DNA from: Clostridiales bacterium
GTDB taxonomy: Bacteria; Bacillota; Clostridia; Lachnospirales; Lachnospiraceae
NCBI GenBank assembly: GCA_021204765.1
Contig: JAJPYU010000155.1
Coordinates: 1 to 6,182 of the forward strand
Length of the DNA stretch: 6,182 nt
Reading direction: 5' to 3'
The notes under the pieces are model-generated. The model did not search any database. It was not told where the DNA came from and saw nothing but the letters and a program-made list of their open reading frames with translations. This document shows, one piece after another, positions 1-5,840 of this stretch. Each line of letters opens with the position of its first letter. Within the stretch, counting starts at the first letter, position 1. The position numbers and the translations under genes were made by a program.

Positions 1-2
1 TG

Positions 3-116
3 CCGAGCCAGAGCCGCAGTCAGATACAGTTTTTGTTGAGGGAATTGCGGGAAGAAGGTCGAATTGAGAGTAGGGGGAAAACAAGTGCAGCGAGATGGTA
101 TGTTATAGATAATTAG
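3..116 (+). CDS. C-terminal fragment of a gene ending in a winged-helix-like domain
   Basis: Reading frame 3 is open from the window edge to a TAG at 114-116 and gives 37 residues. The residues QIQFLLRELREEGRIESR followed by GKTSAARWYVIDN have the look of the recognition helix and wing of a winged-helix domain: a helix rich in Leu/Arg/Glu, a short 'GRIE' strand, a turn, and a terminal 'ARWYV' strand. Similar tails are found at the ends of RecG-like or AlbA_2-type ATP-binding proteins and of some transcriptional regulators. That comparison is from memory and is a resemblance only. The other two forward frames stop earlier, at 37-39 and 65-67. The start lies outside the window, so the full product cannot be named. 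No gene follows it closely, so it is probably the end of its transcription unit. Confidence 0.6.
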   Translation, partial: PSQSRSQIQFLLRELREEGRIESRGKTSAARWYVIDN

Positions 117-163
117 AAGATGGACGCGGCTTCCATTCCGTTTATGTATGATAGAATCAGTTT

Positions 164-256
164 TTGCTTGTAAGCAAGTTTAAGCAAGTTTATAAGCAAG
201 TTTATTGCAGAAAGCCCGAAAATAAAGGAAAGTCGGCTTTGCTTTATAAGCAAGTT
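164..256. repeat. Four TAAGCAAGTT repeats with TTGCTT half-sites
   Basis: TAAGCAAGTT occurs perfectly at 171-180, 181-190, 193-202 and 247-256, and a degenerate GCAAGTTTA follows at 272-280. The first copy is also the right half of the palindrome TTGCTT-GT-AAGCAA (164-177). The last is the right half of TTGCTT-TAT-AAGCAA (239-253). Spacings of 10 and 12 bp between the first three copies put them on roughly the same face of the helix, as expected for cooperative binding of a regulator or a small iteron set. No protein is known from this sequence to bind here, so the operator role is inference. Simple slippage of a short repeat is the alternative. Confidence 0.6.
211..240 (+). terminator. Possible weak terminator of the upstream partial gene
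   Basis: AAAGCC (211-216) and GGCTTT (235-240) can pair, and GA/TC extends the inner end if one C is bulged. The loop is about 15 nt and A-rich. The hairpin is followed by GCTTTATAAG, which is only a poor U-tract. It is the only hairpin soon after the stop at 116, so it may end that transcript, but the stem is short and the call is tentative. Confidence 0.3.
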
Positions 257-331
257 GGTTTTAAGTAATCCGCAAGTTTAGTTGCAATATTGACTGAAGC
301 TGTGTCACATACACGGTGCCTGCCTCCTTTC

Positions 332-340
332 TGTGATAAT
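332..340 (+). promoter_or_regulatory. Possible extended -10 element TGTGATAAT
   Basis: TGTGATAAT at 332-340 fits a TGn-extended -10 box (GATAAT, 5 of 6 matches to TATAAT). No good -35 is seen 16-18 bp upstream, which is tolerated by extended -10 promoters. The predicted start at about 347 falls inside the palindrome at 341-357, the usual position for a repressor site. If used, it would give the dehydrogenase at 586 a leader of about 240 nt. Confidence 0.3.
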
Positions 341-367
341 GTGTTACCAGGTAACACCAGGTAACAC
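341..367. promoter_or_regulatory. GTGTTACC-A-GGTAACAC palindrome plus tandem CAGGTAACAC, candidate operator
   Basis: GTGTTACC (341-348) and GGTAACAC (350-357) are perfect inverted repeats around a single A. The right arm lies in CAGGTAACAC (348-357), which is repeated exactly at 358-367, one helical turn on. A perfect 17-bp palindrome with an extra in-phase half-site is typical of a dimeric repressor or activator site. The regulator cannot be identified from the window. Confidence 0.5.
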
Positions 368-463
368 CCCTGGTTGCCCGCAAACCCTTGATTTTATGCG
401 GCCTGCAGTGCTTTTTTCTCTTATTTAACTGTCAAACTCCCGTGCATTAAGAAAAGCTGTGGC

Positions 464-492
464 TTGCGAATTCTCATACCGTATGATATTTT
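464..492 (+). promoter_or_regulatory. Candidate sigma-A promoter with a palindrome in its spacer
   Basis: TTGCGA at 464-469 (4 of 6 matches to TTGACA) and TATTTT at 487-492 are separated by exactly 17 bp. The spacer contains the perfect palindrome TCATAC-C-GTATGA (474-486), which abuts the -10. A protein bound there would cover the promoter core. Transcription would begin near 499 and leave a leader of about 85 nt before the ATG at 586. The boxes are imperfect, so the promoter is plausible rather than certain. The palindrome itself is seen directly. Confidence 0.45.
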
Positions 493-585
493 TATTAAAA
501 TGGTTGGATTGAAGCATTCAGGACTTTTCATCTGGAAAGCATTGGATCCCGCAAAAAAGTACTTAAGAAAGGTCAGGTGAATATT

Positions 586-1788
586 ATGCAGAGTTTCAGA
601 CAGTATACTCCTACAGAGATCGTATTCGGACGTGATGCCGAGAAGGAGACCGGCAGACTTGCCGTGAAATGGCAGGCGTCCCGGGTGATGGTCGTTTACG
701 GAGGAAAGAGTGCGGTAAAGAGCGGACTGCTGGATGTGATTGAAAAGGAACTGGAAAGTGAGGGAATAGTTTATACCACACTTCCGGGTGTTGTGCCGAA
801 TCCGCGCCTGTCACTGGCCCGGGAGGGCGTTAAGAAAGCTATCGATTTTCAGGCAGACCTGATTCTGGCAGTTGGAGGAGGCAGCGTCATAGATACCGCA
901 AAGGCGGTGGCTATCGGTGCGGCGAATCCCGGGACTGATCTCTGGGATTTCTGGATCCGGAAAGTCCCCGAACCGGAAAAGGTGCTGCCGGTGGGCGTGG
1001 TGCTGACCATTGCGGCCGCCGGGAGCGAGATGAGCGATTCCGTAGTCCTGACCAATGACGAGACAGGGAAAAAGAAGGGCTATGGCGGAGATTTTGTCAG
1101 GCCGAAATTTGCCGTCATGAATCCGGAACTGGCTTTCACCCTGCCGAAATATCAGGTCGCCTGCGGAGTGGTGGACATCCTGATGCATACTCTGGAACGC
1201 TATTTTACACCGGTGGAAGGGAATATCCTGACGGATGAGATTGCCGAAGGCCTCATGCGGACTATTACCAAAGAGGGGAAGAAAGCATACGATAATCCCA
1301 CAGACTATGATGCCATGAGCGAGGTGATGTGGTGCGGAAGCCTTTCCCACAATGGGCTTACCGGCCTGGGGAGGAAAAATGACTTCTCCTGCCATAAGCT
1401 GGGACATGAGCTCAGCGGAAGGTTTGACGTAGCCCACGGTGCGTCCCTCTCGGCTGTCTGGGGCAGCTGGGCCGGATATGTATATAAGACGGATGCAGAC
1501 CGGTTCGCCCGTTATGGGAAGCAGGTGTGGGGTATAGATACAGAGGATGCCGACCGGGCGGCGAAAGATACAATTGCCCGCACAGAGGAATTTTTCCGTT
1601 CCCTGGATATGCCCACCTGTATCGGTGAGCTTCGCGTCGGGGGAAGCCTTATCGGTGTGCAGCCGGAGGAAGTGCTCCGGGAAATGGCAGACAGCGCCAC
1701 AGACGGCGGAACGGTAAAGCTTGGATGTTTCCAGCCGATGGACGCTGAAGACATGTTCCGTATCTATAAGATGGCGGATCATGATTGA
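586..1788 (+). CDS. Iron-containing alcohol dehydrogenase, BDH/YqhD-like
   Basis: This is a group III (iron-dependent) alcohol dehydrogenase of 400 residues, about the usual length. Enzymes of this butanol dehydrogenase/YqhD branch reduce aldehydes to alcohols in the cytosol. The N-terminal half is the dinucleotide-binding domain: YGGKS at about 38-42 and the GGGSVIDTAK signature at about 97-106. The C-terminal half is the helical metal domain, and the four expected ligands are present: D197 and H201 in VVDILMH, H274 in KLGHELS and H284 in VAHGAS. A GGxS motif after the first strand, with no Asp there, favours NADPH over NADH by comparison with YqhD. I chose ATG 586 because AGGTGA (575-580) lies five bases before it. 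An in-frame GTG at 577 would add three residues but has only AAAGG as a binding site. The substrate is not decided by the sequence. No terminator is visible before the next gene, which has its own promoter. Confidence 0.9.
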   Translation: MQSFRQYTPTEIVFGRDAEKETGRLAVKWQASRVMVVYGGKSAVKSGLLDVIEKELESEGIVYTTLPGVVPNPRLSLAREGVKKAIDFQADLILAVGGGSVIDTAKAVAIGAANPGTDLWDFWIRKVPEPEKVLPVGVVLTIAAAGSEMSDSVVLTNDETGKKKGYGGDFVRPKFAVMNPELAFTLPKYQVACGVVDILMHTLERYFTPVEGNILTDEIAEGLMRTITKEGKKAYDNPTDYDAMSEVMWCGSLSHNGLTGLGRKNDFSCHKLGHELSGRFDVAHGASLSAVWGSWAGYVYKTDADRFARYGKQVWGIDTEDADRAAKDTIARTEEFFRSLDMPTCIGELRVGGSLIGVQPEEVLREMADSATDGGTVKLGCFQPMDAEDMFRIYKMADHD

Positions 1789-1813
1789 ACGTAAAACTTT
1801 TTTATATTACCCA

Positions 1814-1841
1814 TTGACAAAACCGCATTTAGACATATAAT
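1814..1841 (+). promoter_or_regulatory. Consensus sigma-A promoter for the 4-hydroxybutyrate dehydrogenase gene
   Basis: TTGACA (1814-1819) and TATAAT (1836-1841) both match the consensus at all six positions, with a 16-bp spacer, one base shorter than optimal. Transcription should begin near 1848 and give a leader of about 68 nt before the ATG at 1916. A promoter this strong would normally be either constitutive or held by a repressor. The inverted repeat at 1858-1888 just downstream is a candidate control site. Confidence 0.85.
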
Positions 1842-1857
1842 TACAATATAAATATCC

Positions 1858-1888
1858 GATTCAATAAATAATATACAATAATTGAATC
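1858..1888 (+). promoter_or_regulatory. GATTCAAT...ATTGAATC inverted repeat in the leader
   Basis: GATTCAAT (1858-1865) and ATTGAATC (1881-1888) are perfect 8-bp inverted repeats separated by 15 AT-rich bases, with arm centres 23 bp apart. They start about 10 bp after the predicted transcription start. The spacing of about two helical turns fits a roadblock-type operator. As RNA the stem would be AU-rich and weak, so a DNA site is more likely than a riboswitch or attenuator. Confidence 0.45.
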
Positions 1889-1902
1889 ACAAATGCAAAG
1901 GA

Positions 1903-1908
1903 AAGGGG
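1903..1908 (+). promoter_or_regulatory. Ribosome binding site of the 4-hydroxybutyrate dehydrogenase gene
   Basis: AAGGGG lies seven bases before the ATG at 1916 in a purine-rich run, which supports that start. Confidence 0.7.
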
Positions 1909-1915
1909 AACAGAC

Positions 1916-3028
1916 ATGAAGCAGTTTATGGTAAAACCGGAGATACTGAAATATGATACCTGCAAGGATTTTGCGGAGGATTTTAAGATTGGAAAAGATG
2001 ACCTGGTGATCACCAATGAGTACATCTACCAGCCGTTTTTCGGAGACCTTAATCTGGACTGTGAAGTGATTTTCCAGGAAAAGTACGGAGTGGGTGAGCC
2101 TTCAGATGATATGGTGGAGGCAATGTACAAGGATATTAAGGGTCAGCCAAAGCGCGTGATTGCTGTCGGCGGCGGCACTGTTATAGATATCAGCAAGATA
2201 TTTGCCCTGAAGAATGTATCCCCCATCCTGGATCTCTATGACGGAAAGCTCCCTGTTGAGAAGAACAAAGAGCTTATCCTGATCCCCACTACCTGCGGTA
2301 CCGGCTCTGAGGTGACAAACATTGCTATCCTTGCCTTAAACAGCCGTGGCACCAAGAAAGGTCTTGCTGTGGATGAGATGTACGGAGACAAGGCAGTCAT
2401 GATCCCCGAGCTGCTTAAGGGACTTCCTTTTAAGGTTTTTGCGACCAGCTCCATCGACGCCCTGATCCATGCCATTGAGTCTTCGCTTTCTCCCAAGGCA
2501 AACGGATATACAAAGATGTTCGGATATAAGGCTATGGAGATGATACTTAACGGATATAAGAAGATCAGGGATGAGGGCCCTGACGCCAGGCTGCCTCTGC
2601 TGGAGGACTTCCTGATCGCTTCAAACTATGCCGGAATAGCTTTCGGCAATGCCGGCTGCGCTGCGGTCCACGCTCTCAGCTATCCTCTCGGAGCCAATTA
2701 TCATGTCGCTCACGGCGAGTCGAACTACGCCATGTTCACCGGTGTGATGAAGAATTACCTGGAGATAAAGACCGACGGAGAGATCGAGACTCTGGAAAAA
2801 TACATTGCCGGTATTCTGGAGTGTTCGCCGGAGAACGTCTTTGATGAGCTGGAGAAGCTGCTCAATGTGCTCCTTCCCAAGAAGGCTCTCCACGAGTATG
2901 GGGTAAAAGAGAAGGAGCTGGCAGAGTTTACTGATTCTGTTATGACTGAGCAGGGCAGGCTCATGGTAAACAGCTTTGTCGAGCTTGACAGGGACAGAGT
3001 TTACAAGATTTACAAAGAACTTTTCTAA
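1916..3028 (+). CDS. 4hbD: 4-hydroxybutyrate dehydrogenase (iron-containing alcohol dehydrogenase family)
   Basis: The enzyme interconverts succinate semialdehyde and 4-hydroxybutyrate, normally with NAD(H), in the cytosol. It serves the succinate/4-aminobutyrate routes to butyrate or acetate in clostridia. At 370 residues it has the length of the Clostridium kluyveri 4HbD. It shares with it, as I recall that protein, long identical stretches such as FQEKYG.GEPSD (53-64), IAVGGGTVIDI (82-92), PTTCGTGSEVTN (124-135), NYAGIAFGNAG (237-247) and the VHALSYP region. The metal ligands of the family are all there: D181 and H185 in SSIDALIH, H252 in AVHALSY and H266 in HVAHGES. It is unlike the dehydrogenase upstream, so the two are not a recent duplication. 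The gene has its own strong promoter and terminator and is probably a monocistronic unit. None of the other genes of the 4-hydroxybutyrate route (CoA transferase, AbfD dehydratase, succinate semialdehyde dehydrogenase) is in the window. Confidence 0.9.
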   Translation: MKQFMVKPEILKYDTCKDFAEDFKIGKDDLVITNEYIYQPFFGDLNLDCEVIFQEKYGVGEPSDDMVEAMYKDIKGQPKRVIAVGGGTVIDISKIFALKNVSPILDLYDGKLPVEKNKELILIPTTCGTGSEVTNIAILALNSRGTKKGLAVDEMYGDKAVMIPELLKGLPFKVFATSSIDALIHAIESSLSPKANGYTKMFGYKAMEMILNGYKKIRDEGPDARLPLLEDFLIASNYAGIAFGNAGCAAVHALSYPLGANYHVAHGESNYAMFTGVMKNYLEIKTDGEIETLEKYIAGILECSPENVFDELEKLLNVLLPKKALHEYGVKEKELAEFTDSVMTEQGRLMVNSFVELDRDRVYKIYKELF

Positions 3029-3053
3029 ATTCATTTGTGCCCCCTATAAATAG

Positions 3054-3079
3054 AGAAAGAGAGCTTCGGCTCTCTTTCT
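3054..3079 (+). terminator. Intrinsic terminator after 4hbD
   Basis: An 11-bp perfect stem, AGAAAGAGAGC (3054-3064) with GCTCTCTTTCT (3069-3079), is closed by a stable TTCG tetraloop and lies 26 bp after the stop codon. The pyrimidine-rich right arm continues into TTAT, so the U-tract is partly inside the stem. It should separate 4hbD from the MATE gene. Confidence 0.85.
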
Positions 3080-3082
3080 TAT

Positions 3083-3119
3083 GTGATGATACCAGGGTCA
3101 AATAGACCTGAAATGGATG
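3083..3119 (+). repeat. 37-bp direct repeat, copy 1
   Basis: This stretch, from GTGATGATACC to GAAATGGATG, recurs without a mismatch at 3270-3306, a period of 187 bp. It is the left end of the multi-hairpin element and includes the left arms of the closing helix and of hairpin 1. Confidence 0.9.
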
Positions 3120-3262
3120 TTTACATCCGATTTCAGGTATTTGACCCGCCCAAAACATGAGCAAGTAGCCATTTTTCGAAAAAAATGAGCGGATTGCGAA
3201 TGTTTTGAGGATTTCGGGAGTGCGTAGCACGGAGAAATCCGAGGTATCATCTTATTTGACCC
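3083..3262. repeat. Multi-hairpin palindromic element (mobile repeat or structured RNA)
   Basis: This non-coding block consists almost entirely of inverted repeats. GATGATACC (3085-3093) pairs with GGTATCATC (3243-3251) and encloses three hairpins. Hairpin 1 (3095-3147) has arms GGGTCAAATA/TATTTGACCC, CCTGAAAT/ATTTCAGG and GGATG/CATCC, with only a GA and a G bulge. Hairpin 2 (3151-3207) has CAAAACAT/ATGTTTTG, a GA/GA internal loop able to form tandem sheared pairs, GCAA/TTGC, and CATTTTT/AAAAATG around a CGAA loop. Hairpin 3 (3209-3240) has GGATTTC/GAAATCC and GTGC/GCAC with a GTA loop. A further TATTTGACCC follows at 3253-3262. The layout is that of a multibranched RNA or a composite REP/MITE-like element. 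I do not recognise the family, and the transcribed strand is unknown. No convincing protein is encoded. Confidence 0.7.
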
Positions 3263-3269
3263 CAGCATC

Positions 3270-3306
3270 GTGATGATACCAGGGTCAAATAGACCTGAAA
3301 TGGATG
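3270..3306 (+). repeat. 37-bp direct repeat, copy 2 (truncated second element)
   Basis: The copy is identical to 3083-3119, but the sequence after GGATG differs (CCTTCG instead of TTTACA), so it looks like the start of a second element unit that was cut off. Its GGGTCAAATA (3282-3291) can pair with TATTTGACCC at 3253-3262, forming a junction hairpin. In a transcript it could also compete with copy 1 for the right arm of hairpin 1. It ends 54 bp before the MATE start codon. Confidence 0.85.
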
Positions 3307-3360
3307 CCTTCGTATAGGAACGCAGTCTGTTTTAATGGTTTTAGAAAGAAGTACAGGTAA

Positions 3361-4743
3361 ATGGAGACCGCAAGAAATTATTTTTTCACGAGAGACAGAT
3401 CATTTTATCAGGCATTGCTGCGCATGCTGTTTCTGGTAGTCCTCCAGAATGTGGTGGCTTACAGTGTCAATATGGCAGACAATATCATGCTTGGCAGTTA
3501 CAGCCAGACGGCGCTTTCCGGAGCAGCCACCGTCAACCAGGTCTATTTTATGGTCCAGCAGTTTGCCCTGTCCATAGGAAATGCCCTGGTCGTACTGGCT
3601 TCCCAGTACTGGGGACAGGGTCGGGTGAAGCCCATCCGTGTGCTGACCGGTATTGCCCTGCGGCTCAGCATTATCATAGGGGCTGCAGTGCTGGTCATTT
3701 GCGGCTTTTTCCCTGAGCTTTTGCTGCGGCTGTTTACTGATTCTCCGGAGATCATAGCCGAGGGGAAATCCTATCTGATGCTGGTAATGTGGTCTTTTGC
3801 CCTGTATATAGTGAGCAACGTGCTGATGGCCGCGCTGCGCGCCGTCGGCACAGTCAGGATATCTTTCTACATCTCCATTGTGTCGCTGGTCATCAATGTC
3901 AGCATAAACTATGTCCTCATCTTTGGTAAATTCGGGGCACCTGAGATGGGAATCCGGGGTGCGGCTGTGGGTACACTGATCGCCCGCGGGACTGAACTGG
4001 TGATAGTGATCCTGTATATCACGAAGATAGATAAAAAGCTGCATCTGTTCCAGCGGGAGCTGTGGAGCTACGATGGCGTACTGAAAAAGGATTTCAGGAA
4101 AGTCTATATTCCCATTATGTTCGCACAGGCGATCTGGGGACTGTCGGTGCCGATACAGACTGCTATACTGGGGCATCTCTCCGCTGATGCCATAGCGGCT
4201 AATTCTGTCGCCACTACATTTTACCAGTATCTGAAAGTCGTGGTCATCGCCATGGCATCCACATCCGCCGTGATTATCGGAAACGCTGTGGGAAAAGGTG
4301 ATTCCGAGACAGTTAAGGCTTATGCCCGGACCCTGACGGTGATCGATGTCGCCATAGGCACTGTTCTGGGGCTGGCGCTGATCGCTCTGAGGACGCCGCT
4401 GCTGAGCCTTTACAGTCTGAATGACAATGCCATTTCTATGGCGATGAACCTTATCCTGGTGATGGGGATAGTGATGATCGGTATGTCCTATCAGATGCCA
4501 GTCAGTACCGGGATAATCCAGGGTGCGGGAGATACCAAATTTACAATGAAAATGAACATGGTCAGCACCTGGTGCATAGTGATGCCCCTGTCTTTCATGG
4601 CAGCTTTCTGGTGGAAATGGCCGGTGGCCCTGGTGGTCATAGTTATACAGTCGGATCAGATCTTTAAATGCCTGCCGGTGTTTGTGCATTTCAGGAAGTT
4701 TACCTGGATGAAGGAGCTGACCAGACAGGAACAGGACGGATGA
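3361..4743 (+). CDS. MATE family efflux transporter
   Basis: This is an inner-membrane multidrug and toxic compound extrusion antiporter, which exports cationic compounds in exchange for Na+ or H+. Its 460 residues fit the family's 440-480, and about twelve hydrophobic segments can be read. Six lie in the N-terminal half (roughly 20-40, 55-83, 95-116, 136-160, 168-190, 200-222) and six in the C-terminal half (roughly 250-272, 280-306, 325-343, 360-382, 400-417, 420-441). The family's internal duplication is visible: AALRAVGTVRISFY (157-170) corresponds to GIIQGAGDTKFTMK (384-397). The first helix carries the typical VNMADNIMLG with D40. The start ATG has only a modest purine-rich site (AGAAAGAAG, 3343-3351). 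No clear promoter was found; the leader comes straight out of the repeated element. The exported substrate cannot be told from sequence, and the sugar-enzyme genes beyond it point the other way. Confidence 0.93.
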   Translation: METARNYFFTRDRSFYQALLRMLFLVVLQNVVAYSVNMADNIMLGSYSQTALSGAATVNQVYFMVQQFALSIGNALVVLASQYWGQGRVKPIRVLTGIALRLSIIIGAAVLVICGFFPELLLRLFTDSPEIIAEGKSYLMLVMWSFALYIVSNVLMAALRAVGTVRISFYISIVSLVINVSINYVLIFGKFGAPEMGIRGAAVGTLIARGTELVIVILYITKIDKKLHLFQRELWSYDGVLKKDFRKVYIPIMFAQAIWGLSVPIQTAILGHLSADAIAANSVATTFYQYLKVVVIAMASTSAVIIGNAVGKGDSETVKAYARTLTVIDVAIGTVLGLALIALRTPLLSLYSLNDNAISMAMNLILVMGIVMIGMSYQMPVSTGIIQGAGDTKFTMKMNMVSTWCIVMPLSFMAAFWWKWPVALVVIVIQSDQIFKCLPVFVHFRKFTWMKELTRQEQDG

Positions 4744-4812
4744 AAAGTTACTTTTGAGCCCACACCATGTACTTCGCTGCCGGTGCAGTGAAAACAAATA
4801 AATTGTGCCAAA

Positions 4813-4856
4813 ACAGCACCCGCTTTGCCTCAGGCGGCTTTACTGGCGGGTGCTGT
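4813..4856 (-). terminator. Hairpin terminator between convergent units
   Basis: ACAGCACCCGC (4813-4823) and GCGGGTGCTGT (4846-4856) form a perfect 11-bp GC-rich stem, and the 22-nt loop can form an inner GCC/GGC pair. Read leftward, the stem runs into TTTTGGC, which suits the minus-strand isomerase gene ending at 4874. Read rightward there is no T-run, so termination of the MATE transcript here is possible but less likely. It is the only good hairpin between the two units. Confidence 0.65.
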
Positions 4857-4873
4857 CGCAAGTTGTCTTTCGT

Positions 4874-5815
4874 TTATCTGCTGATGGTCTGCTGCAAGGC
4901 GCTTACGGATGTCAGGATGCCGGCTTCCGCGGACATGGTATAATCCTCCATCTCCAGTGACACATCGCCGTTATATCCCATCATGCGCACAATTGAGAAG
5001 AATTCTTTCCACCACTGCAGATCCTTGCCGCAGCCTACCGCGACATAGTTCCATGAGCGGTTTGCGGTGTCATATACATCTTTCCATTCTGTCAGCCCGT
5101 TTACATCAGAAATGCCGCGTTCGATACGGGTGTCCTTGCCGTGGACATGATAGATAGCCCCCTTGAAAGCGCGGGCGGACGCAATGGGGTCTGCGCCGTA
5201 GGCAATGAGGTGAGAGGGATCCAGGTTGATCCCTACGATCGGATCTCCCACTCCGTCGCGCAGGTGCCAGAATGTCTCCGGATTGTGTACCATCATACAG
5301 GGGAATTCCTCAATGGCGATCTGCTCCAGCCCGTGCTCATGACAGAAGGAAGCAAATTTTTTCCACCATTCAATGGTGACACGCCACTGATAGTCCACTG
5401 TCGGCTGCATATAAGCTGTCATTGTGACCGAGGATGTGATCCAGTTCGGTGTGGCATCGCCCTCACAGCCTCCGGGAAGACCTGACATGCATACAATCTT
5501 TTTCACTCCCAGCTTTTCCGCGAGAAGCACGCAGTCATACATTGATTTCTCATATTCTTTCCCGGTCTCGCAGGGCCAGAGCTGGTTGCAGGAGGTGTTG
5601 AGAGCGGCAATACGCATTCCGCGCTTCTCAAGCTCTCCCAGATATGCCGCGCGTTTTGCTTCATCTTCCAGCAGCTCGGCTGTGGGGCAGTGTGTGCGTG
5701 CGCCCCAGCCTCCCGCGGTCATTTCCACGGCATCAATGCCATATGATTTTACTCTGTCCAGCATGTCCGTATAGGACAGTTCGGCTAATACGTCAGTGCA
5801 GATTGATAATTCCAT
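4874..5815 (-). CDS. Sugar phosphate isomerase/epimerase, xylose-isomerase-like TIM barrel
   Basis: The 313-residue product is a single TIM barrel of the AP-endonuclease-2/xylose isomerase-like family, to which IolE, IolI and several keto-sugar epimerases belong. The expected divalent-metal set is present at the ends of successive strands: E169 (IAIEEFP), D199 and H202 (NLDPSH), H225 in the YHVHGKD strand, and E288 (SLEMEDY). Early strands show GIDAVEM (26-32) and MRIAALN (67-73). There is no signal peptide, so it acts in the cytosol. The ATG at 5815 has GAGGG a few bases upstream. It lies 25 bp downstream of the dehydrogenase gene on the same strand and probably shares its transcript, so it likely works on the oxidised sugar or inositol made there. 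Possible roles are 2-keto-myo-inositol isomerisation, 3-keto-sugar epimerisation, or keto-glycoside cleavage. The sequence does not decide among them, so no gene symbol is given. Confidence 0.88.
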   Translation of the reverse strand: MELSICTDVLAELSYTDMLDRVKSYGIDAVEMTAGGWGARTHCPTAELLEDEAKRAAYLGELEKRGMRIAALNTSCNQLWPCETGKEYEKSMYDCVLLAEKLGVKKIVCMSGLPGGCEGDATPNWITSSVTMTAYMQPTVDYQWRVTIEWWKKFASFCHEHGLEQIAIEEFPCMMVHNPETFWHLRDGVGDPIVGINLDPSHLIAYGADPIASARAFKGAIYHVHGKDTRIERGISDVNGLTEWKDVYDTANRSWNYVAVGCGKDLQWWKEFFSIVRMMGYNGDVSLEMEDYTMSAEAGILTSVSALQQTISR

Positions 5816-5819
5816 AGTT

Positions 5820-5824
5820 CCCTC
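5820..5824 (-). promoter_or_regulatory. Ribosome binding site of the isomerase gene
   Basis: On the minus strand GAGGG precedes AACT-ATG, within the 25-bp gap after the upstream dehydrogenase stop. It supports the chosen start and argues for independent initiation rather than strict translational coupling. Confidence 0.6.
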
Positions 5825-5840
5825 ACTTTCCGCTTATTTT

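Noticed and set aside
376..417. Possible terminator: CCGCA/TGCGG followed by TTTTTT at 412-417
   Set aside because: The stem is only five base pairs around a 14-nt loop and the T-run starts ten bases after it, so it does not meet the form of an intrinsic terminator.
557..564. AAGTACTT palindrome shortly before the first dehydrogenase
   Set aside because: An 8-bp palindrome in AT-rich leader sequence is expected by chance and has no second supporting feature.
811..1782. Long minus-strand open frame of 323 codons opposite the first dehydrogenase
   Set aside because: It lies wholly antisense to a gene with all its catalytic residues. Its translation has no recognisable motif and it has no fitting ribosome binding site, so it is a shadow frame.
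2961..3230. 89-codon minus-strand frame across the 4hbD end and the hairpin element
   Set aside because: It runs through the terminator and the palindromic arms, which explains its composition; there is no domain and it overlaps 4hbD.
3085..3262. CRISPR array
   Set aside because: There are only two copies of the 37-bp repeat with a 150-bp interval that is itself palindromic, not unique spacers of 30-40 bp, and no cas gene is present.
3311..3322. GTATAGGAAC, similar to half of an FRT recombination site
   Set aside because: Only about ten bases match and there is no second inverted arm or recombinase nearby, so it is probably coincidence.
3309..3336. Possible MATE promoter TTCGTA-16-TTTAAT
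   Set aside because: The -10 is good but the -35 matches the consensus at only three positions, and the leader would be under 20 nt. This is too weak to annotate.
3400..4797. Minus-strand open frame of 465 codons opposite the MATE gene
   Set aside because: The translation is very rich in His, Gln and Asp and resembles no protein family. It mirrors the codon bias of the membrane protein on the other strand.
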